Of a stretch of DNA of 64,000 nt, positions 26,601 through 35,600 are shown piece by piece. How positions within the stretch are numbered: the first letter of the stretch is position 1; every line of letters begins with the position of its first letter. A model generated the notes under the pieces. The model made no database searches. It was not told where the DNA came from and saw only the letters and a program-made list of their open reading frames with translations. Source of the DNA: Paragonimus westermani (taxonomy: Eukaryota > Platyhelminthes > Trematoda > Plagiorchiida > Troglotrematidae); the NCBI GenBank assembly GCA_008508345.1, contig QNGE01000411.1, positions 122,388-186,387 on the forward strand, read 5' to 3'. The position numbers and the translations under genes are program-made.

Positions 26601-29600
26601 GACAATGAGACGGAGTGCCTGTGAGGTGCCCTTTGTGCCCACTGCTGGCAGACGTATTCACGGGAAATTAAAGTCCCAACTTCAATCAAACATTCAGGGT
26701 TTTATATGTACTACCGGTATGCTGATGGTATACCCGTTGTTATACAACTACGGGACGAGCTAACAACTATCCTTCACGTTTTGAATGCGATATTGCATTT
26801 CACCTCAGACGATGAAGCCAAAATTTCACGGATGTCAAAAGGTTCAGATGCCAAGATGACACACTGGGTAGGTAGATATATGGCAAATACTCATAGACAG
26901 ATCAGTACATCAACCGCAACAAGTTCACGTCCATTAAACATAAATGAAGTCTGGCTCATTACCTGGCAGCTGGAGCAAAAGGAAATTTTTCACCTGATGC
27001 AGAAGACGAAGAAATGAAGGCAATTCGAAACCTACTGAGCTGAAATTTTTATCTGGAGAAATTCATCACTTCAGGTATGAAAGCAAAAATTCCGCATGAG
27101 GTAAGGCGCACAGATGAGAACAAGGAAATGCTCACAACGCTTTCATTGAAGAAGAATTTTTAGCAGATTGACCTAAACATTGCATCCATAGGGCACTTTG
27201 GTGTGTCTTCTCAAAGGTCACCTTGTGTAGTTGATTCACAACAATGCACTTGTTAAGATTGGGCCTGAGAGACAAGTTATCAGCAGACAGTGAATCACTC
27301 CCGGTATGTTTGTTTTCATGCTACTGTTGCCCTGTTTTTAGTCACACGAGGTTGTGCTTGTCAAAAATGATCAACGGAATTATCCAACTTGGATCAGAAC
27401 CAGTTGGTGCGTTTCAGATGCTAGCGTCATTTTGCTCATCTCACAGACATCAATCATCAAGTGGACGTCAACAAAACACTCCGCGTTGTTTACAGAGTTT
27501 CAAACACTTAACCCTAAACGGTTCATCAACACAAACTGGCAACCGCCGAACCGACTGCAGCCAGGTCATACAGCCATAACCTAGTGCTGTCGAAAGAGAT
27601 TCGGTCAGTCTACTCTAATTCCGTGATCACAGAACTACCCTGTTTGATCTTGCAACACGCAACCACTCGATCCTGACCACGTGACGTAACGTCCAGTGAA
27701 AGTCCTGATAACACAAAGTGGAGGTTAACTGGATTATAGCCTAGGAGTCGTTTTTAATGTCAATCTCTACCAATCACTTTTTGGGTTTCATGGTTCGTCT
27801 CACGGCTCATCTTTGCATTGACTTGAGAAAGAATTTTTATAAAGAAATATTTCTCCTTTTCGTGAATGTTTTGTGTATCTAAACTGTAACTGTTTCACAA
27901 CTATACAGCTATCATGTCTAAACATCAAACTATTACTGTGAGGTTAAACAGATAACTGACTCATTCCAGGGTTATGAAGAAGAGGAAACCACTAATCTTT
28001 CAGAGGAAGGTAGTCAAACCAACCCTTGTCTTTATTACATTTTCGTAAAAACATCGGGCCACTAAACTTTAACCTAACGGATATATTAGGATGAATTTGG
28101 ACGTATGTAGTTCAGTCACTTGCGGAATCATTTTTGCAGCTGGCAAAACAAACCTATGTGTTTTTTCAACTTCTTCAGTCATCTTTCTCGAGTTGTCGGA
28201 ATAAGAATTACTTCTGTGTCTAAACTCAAAAACTTGCGAACCGTCCAAATTTGAGTGATGACAGGATAATGATCATTTCGAGAAAATCGTTCGGTTATCA
28301 TTACACTTCAACATTAATTGATTACTGATGAGTAATCGGTGATTTGGTTTTATTTTCAAGTTGACCATCACTCACATTTGATCGCAGCCTTCGCATTCAG
28401 ACAGAGTTTCCAGCCGGCCTCTTTCGAAAAGAAGCACTATACTCGAGTTTCGCTCTCATTAGAGCTCGTCAGTAGTGCATATCCTTGCCACGGCCGGGAT
28501 TTGAATTGATTAATCAATGATGAAATGTATACTTCATATCGCAGGTTAATTTCGGATATAGTAATTTTTATTATTACTGTAGTTACGGATAACTGCTGAG
28601 CTGAATAAGATCTTATTGAAGATGTATTAAACACGCCCTCACACTGAAAAAAACACTATTAATTAGGAGACATTTTTAACTAGTCTTTATCAAGAAAAGC
28701 AAGAACTTTGGACCTCAATTCTCTTGAGACTTATTAGAGCTATATGTGCTACGACCGGAGATAGACCAAGGCCTTATGTGCTTTTGAAGAAAGTCTGTAC
28801 CATGGACCTGTTGATCATACACCAAATGTGACTAAATAATCACATTAAAGTGTTCACTTATAGTCGCCACGTGATGTTCTCATTGGCAGTTTGTTCCAGT
28901 AGGACACAGCAACTGTTTTATTGTTAGTAGTGGTCGGCAATTTTGTGGATGACTGACTCAAACATGTTAATTCACAATAGTGCCACCCAGTGCAGAAAAT
29001 CAAACCAATAACTGATGAACAACTGTCGCACATTTATCCGATAGACCGCAAAATCATATCCGTCGGAAAGGTGCACGAATTAATTAATTCTCTTAAATGC
29101 TGTGTCCTCCTCTCCTCTGGGCTGAATTCCATCAGCCTGTTCTACCATTCTGGAGGCTGACCAAAATACACACCACCCTTTAAAGTAGGTTTAATCGCGG
29201 ATTTTGTGAGCGGGAAAGAACAGGTCGTTTGCAGCCAGTGATAAGATTAAGTGCCACAGATGATGACTGACAACAATTTTAGAAGGCACTTCCTCTCCCC
29301 CTCTTACAGTGGTCTTGTTTGAAATCCGAAAAGCACAAGTTATTTATATTTTTAGTTTAATGCTTATTTCCATAGACGGCTGGGGAAAGAATTCGTAAGG
29401 ATATGAAGGCTGCAATCAGCTGAGAGACATTCAATTCGAATCAGCGCATTCGCTTACCATTTATTAACAAGAGTGATAGAGTATGCTTTGAGTAGCTAAT
29501 AGGTGCTAACTACCACGGTAGTTAAATTCAATATTTTAAATTGATTTTAAGGCTTCATCGATCTTTCATGATAACTCGTTTTAAGGCGTATTATCGTTGG

Positions 29601-32600
29601 TCATTGTGGTTTTTTGTTGTTGGTTCGTTGAAGTGCCACTCATTTCATTGGTACTACTTCAATCTTCTCACAAGCTCTACGAATTCAGAGCGTTGGTCGG
29701 TCGCCTAATTGGTCTTGACGTGGAAATGCTTGCTGTCCCGAACTACGATATTATAAACCGACTGGAAAATTTCATTGCCAACCATCAACTCACGCAGTTA
29801 GAAAAACCTCATGGGTTGCCAGCCCGGAATGTTCTCAGCTCCCCCACCGTCAAAACGGCACATCATTTACGAGGGCCGGACACTCATAGTTGTGAGTATG
29901 CAACAGGATGCGGAGTAGCCAAAGCAAGATCAAAAGAAGGTAACCAGATGTCTGGCTGTTCATGATTCTTGCATGTTTTGTCACGTGCAAAGTGGAAAGT
30001 CAACTATTAAACTGGGCAAGCCTGTTTGGTTTTCTACTGTGTCATGCAACCCGTTCTATTTAAAAGGGCGTCACCATCCAACTCCATTCTGTTCCATTTT
30101 TTAGGTATCAGCCTTAATTTACAGTGACTGGATTACATATAGCCAAAAACTATTGCCCCATTCAGATACATCTAACCGCGTAACTGTGCAATATTCGGTT
30201 TATATATTCTGAACCCATTCTATCCGGTGCATATTTCGATATCCGGAACTGGCAGTGTGTCAGAAGAATAATGAACAGAAGAGAGTTAGGTAAATTTTTG
30301 GACAGCTAACCTTTTGTAAATTCTACAAAGACTGAAGGGTCCGGTACATGTGAGCGCTGGTAATCAATACATCCTAGCTGAAAGACCTATTCCTCAAAGT
30401 TAAAATTCAACTTTGGTATATTTACTAATCAGTTTTTCTTCTTTGTAAAGTTAAATGTGGTTCACTCACGCCTACAAGGATTTCCCAAAGACAATTTCTT
30501 TTTAAGCTCAACTGATAACGAAGTAAGTACATGTACGGTTGCGTGTAAGGTTTTCTACCTTTCATGTACTTAATTATGAGTGGCGGTTACAAACTGTCAA
30601 CCAGATAATACTTGCCGACTGAACTAAATATTTTGCCAGGCTGATGAATAACCTAAGTTTCAGTAATTAGTTCTGTTACAGACCCTTGTTGAGCAAGCGA
30701 ATGATACAATCAATCAGCAATTAACCCGGATGGTGTCGGTTACAATTTAACCACCATTATATGTGACTCTCACACTTGGGCACGATTCCGGTTCGTCAGA
30801 TCCGGATGGAGTCATGCGACTAGCACGTTATTCACACTAGAAATTGACTGACGTACCGAACGTCATCCCTTGCGTCTCGAGTGACATCGGTTGACCGTTG
30901 ACCCAAATGACATGCTCCAACACAGTGTTCAGCAGATAAACTGACAAGTATCTTGTAGTATGTAGGTTTTTCTATCGGATTTCATCTCAGTCCACCAGGT
31001 TATCATCCTCATCCGCTCTTTTTCGTCAACGTACACAACATATCACATATGTTCCTGTATATGACCATCTTTACCTACATTCCTGATTTACGCACCAGGC
31101 GCCAACCGGTTCTACTCGGTGAACGTGGAGTTTCTGGGTGTACTGTAGCGAGAGATATCACAAATGAACTACCTGTGCACAATACCAGCATTAGGGCTAG
31201 ACCGGATATCAGTAGAGTACATTTTGTGGCAGCATCCGAGATATTACATACAAAACCTTCATTCATTCATCGATTCATTGATCTGTTCATTCATTCTTTT
31301 ACGCCGGCCTTTGGCCAAACTAGATGATACTGTTGCCCGGGTAACCGCTCACCTCAACGGTTAAATAAAATATCGTAGACGAAGAAAACTTTATCAAAAA
31401 GGGTGAAGCACAAAGAAGAACGTCTGATTAGAAAAGCTGAAAATTGTATTTATGTAAGTATGCCATAGAATGAAACACACTGCCTTCTCGGATAGCGTTT
31501 CTAGTCAGAGATCACGATGACTCCGAAAGGAATGTTTAAAATGGTGTAACGGCAGCCACGATCAAAAATTTGCTCATTGTGGGGCTAAGATGATAACTGT
31601 TTCATGTCCATTTCACCTAAAAAAGCGAACGGCTGGGATTGTGACAAGTCAAATCACCGAAAACGTGGGCAAGGTCTACTAACCATTTTTGTAGGCCAGT
31701 CGTAATAAAAAAGCGCGTAACAACAGTTATAACGATTTTGAGGTATGGGTGTGAAGTGATCAGCGGAATTACGCAGATGTGACAACGTTGTTTGTGGACT
31801 ATAGGTTCAGACTCTTGGGTCGTCCAATTGTTCAGCTTAGCAGTAGAAACTGCGAAGTTTTCATGATGTGGGACAGATATCAGGTGAGAAAATAACTGTG
31901 TGTGATATATTCAATAGGTCTAACAGAAATATTGCTAATATTGTCTGGAAAGTTTCGCCGTACGAAGAGACCTTATTCTGCCGATGGATTTTGTGAAGTC
32001 TTCCTTGCGTCGTTCGTATTTATACACCCCTCAGGGTTGACGAATTTGCGCTTAGGTGAAAGAGTTTGTAAACAATAAAGGAAGTAGGACGAAGCCAACA
32101 AACTTTCGGTAAGGTCGATTAGACTGTGGACAAAATTGTGAAAAATAACGTTGCTAAACAAGTAAACAGTTACCGTAAACTACAGTGAACCCTACAGATG
32201 CTGCGAAAGAGATCAGTCTGCCTTAGGTTTCAGGATTCCAAATGGCTAAAGCTAAACGGGAATAACTTTCCAAGGCAGTGTTTCCTTGTTGAAATCGAAA
32301 TAAAGGAAGTTTTGAAGGACCGCATCAATTTCAAGTTTGGGTGACAGAAAACATTCACACAGGTGATTTAAAACCAATAGAGAGGCGCTTGTTGTGAGAT
32401 TACTATTGTCATTCAAACAGTCACTTCAACTCCACCAGGGGTAGTTGTACGTCTGTAACCTTAATCACAGGAAGCGGGAGTATTGATGCAGTGGTACGGT
32501 CATGCATAACGTGATGGTAATGACTAGCAATGTTCAGTCTGCAATCAAAGGCAAGACGCCCGATCAGGAGAAGGACGCTGTTGACGATATCTATTTCTGG

Positions 32601-35600
32601 ATTAGCTTACTCCAGTGAAGAAAGTTAAACAAATTCATTACCATAGGTGTCTTGTACTAGACCGTTCATGGTCCTATTCACCAAGCAATCGACTAGTTTG
32701 AACCCGTAAAAATTAAACCGAGAGAAGACTGAGATGGGGGCTTTTTAGACTAGCCGTTCGTTTAGGGTGAGTCAAGTGGTAGTTTGCTGTGAAAGCAAAG
32801 TCACGAGTTCTGGAGAATGAAGAGCGAAAATTCTTCAGTGGGAAGATTCGACTCGGAATGACAGACGTAGAATTGAATAACAAACAAACATCCAAAACAA
32901 CAGGCTACATGATTAATAGACTGGGAGTTCCGGTGCAGTCTAACAGACACATACGGCAGAATCAAACAAGTTCCATCAAAAGAACTGCGACACCACACTT
33001 ACACAAACAAGCAGTCGAGCCGTTTGTTTACCACGAAGTTTCAAGGTGACCCATATGAATTTTTGTTAGCAAAACGACGTTTACAGCTTACGACCATAAA
33101 TTTTCTCAGTGAACTGGAGCAGTCGGTAAATGATGGTTACATAACCGAAGTTGCAGGCGTTGGTCCCGGTAAGTTTATGTTCAGAGGTCAACAACTAGTG
33201 TGCAATCTACGATACTGACTGTTTGCATTGTAGCGGTTGTCCAACGCCAGTTGTCTGGATATATTTCATTTCGCATACAGCCCGAACTTGAAAAAGATTA
33301 ACTAATCGTCTGTTCATCAAACGGGGTTATTCGTTGATAAACACTACGCTCGAATATTTCACAAGGGATCAATCGTTTTTGCGTTTTTAAGATGATGAAT
33401 GATGAAACAGAATTAAATTTTGACTAAGAAGCACCATACTATTACGTCATCTTATCTCTACAGGTAAGTTTAGAAAGCCGTCGCCACTGGTCCCCAACAA
33501 GAGAATATGTGAGTTACCTGTTGAATAATCGATGCTAGACCAACTAAGTTGTTCGTTACAAAGATCTCTTTTCGGTGACGAGGGGTTAACGACCGACAAA
33601 TGGGAAACGGCCTGCGCATGATGTATGATCTACTTGACCAACGTGAGATAAGCTGGAAACTTCTACGTATTCTCTCACGGAAAGCGAGCCTGAGAAGTGT
33701 ACACATTGTTCCCCATAATTTTAGGTGATATTCGCAATGCACATACTAATCACCAGTCAAACGCACCGGTATTGATTGCTATACAAGTCCTTGAGTATCT
33801 CAGTAATCTGAGTAATCACCAATGAAGTAAACAGCTCGTTCGATTTCCACTGTTGTCTGAGGGTCAGCATGGATCAAGAAACAGATTCCCATGCGTTATC
33901 AATATACTGGCTGCTTGGCTAGGTTGGACAGACAGCTGATGAAAGAATGCCAGTTAATGTGGCTTTTCTAAACTTCTATAAGCTATTTGACAGAGCGAAC
34001 CACTTAATGTTCTGTGTGAAACTCTATAATTACAGTATAGAAAATCTTCTATATCTGCGGCTTACTTACTTCCGTCGAGGTTGTCATGTTAACGCCGAGG
34101 TGAGCGTGGCTTTTTGCTCATCGATATTATGCAATCTCCAGTATGATACAAGGTTAGATACCAGAAGCTCCGCTCTTCGTTGTGTTTCTACTGTAACGTT
34201 TTCACCTTGTCAATTAACAATTTGGACTAACGACCTCAAAATATTTTGGTATACACTGAACAATGTGACTGGAAGTGAAAAGGTGCAGACTGACTGGAAA
34301 ATAGTACGTCGTTGAGTCACAGAAAACGTCTCTGTTTTAACACGGTTAAATTCAAACCGATGCACCCCATCATTTAGGCTGCAAAAGTGGTTTAGTGAGA
34401 GGCCATCTCATGCGACCGTGACGTGGACATGACTGTCTCAAGTAATCTAAGCTTGTATCTCAAAAATGAGTCAGTCATTACTAAAGTCAATTCGGAGCTT
34501 GGGTCGCAGCTCAGAACGTTTAAATGGTTCCATTCAGGCTGCTTCGCTAATGAGTTTGTTTCGCTGGTGCGCTCCCATCTATAACTAAATACTAAATCTT
34601 TCCAACCTTATTTCGTGGAGGACATTACTCTTCTTCACAAGGTTGAACGTCGAGCTACTGAACGGGCTACGAAGCTTTTTACTCCACCCTACCCATATAG
34701 TTTGCGCAAACTGGTCAGTTCTGAAAACTACTGGCCTATCAAAAAAGTCTTGACTATAGTACATGTGATTCTCATGACACTCCAAAATCTCTCAAGAAAA
34801 ACACCTGTGTCTGACGAACATGAACACCTCAAGGGTAGCTCGCCAATGCTTTAGCGTCAAGTGAGTCATATGCAGCAAACAGTCTTTCTGTGTCCGAGTG
34901 TTCCCAATATGGAACACCATACCAGAGTCTGTCTTAAACGTGTCGTCAATAGGTGAAGACTTGAATTCAGCAGTTGAAAAATCAAACCGGATATTCACAT
35001 GATTTTTTCATGAAGATCGTCACAGTGAACGAAAATACGCTCGAACTCTCACTGTGGATGCTGCTACCATAAAACCGCTGTGTTACAGTGCGACTGTTGT
35101 GTGCCTGAAAGATAGTAGTTAAGTTTCTATTTCGCTGGTTACCTTCGGGTTTTCTCCTTCGCAATCTTTATGTTGCAGAGCTAAAACAATTTCCCGGCCT
35201 ATCTCGACTTTTTAATCTGTTTAAATTCGACTCAGAGAGATATCCACTTTCCTAGTATTTCCTATTCTGTAACTTTTCTATTGACATTACACTCGTTTGA
35301 GTGACTTACTGGTATTGTGAATTTTCGTCACCAGGGTTTTGCTTGTTTTATACAACCACAAAGCGACTGTTGTTTATCCGGTCCTGTGCTCTACCACAGG
35401 CATGGTTTCAGCTCCACCCATATAAGCTTGACGGCACAATATTCTTGGAATGCATCAAGGATGCTTGCGGACAAATTCATATGAGCGGGAAGTTGTGTTC
35501 AGTTTGAAAGGATGACAAGTGTTCAGTGAGGAAATTTACGTTGACTGTCAGAATTGCAATCATCGCTGTCTAAGACTTCTAGATACTTGAAAATAAAATT

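Larger units (their letters stand above)
24672..29674. other. Intron, 5.0 kb, with Penelope-like element 1 and SINE copy B
   Basis: Apart from the Penelope-like fragment (25862-27060) and the SINE (28350-28506) I recognise nothing. The open frame at 27244-27579 follows the Penelope fragment and may be part of it, but shows no motif. Confidence 0.5.

Noticed and set aside
27970..28009. Mini-exon candidate (GYEEEETTNLSEE) with good acceptor and donor between exons 11 and 12
   Set aside because: It is 40 nt long, so inserting it between two phase-0 ends would shift the frame of the conserved exon 12 block.
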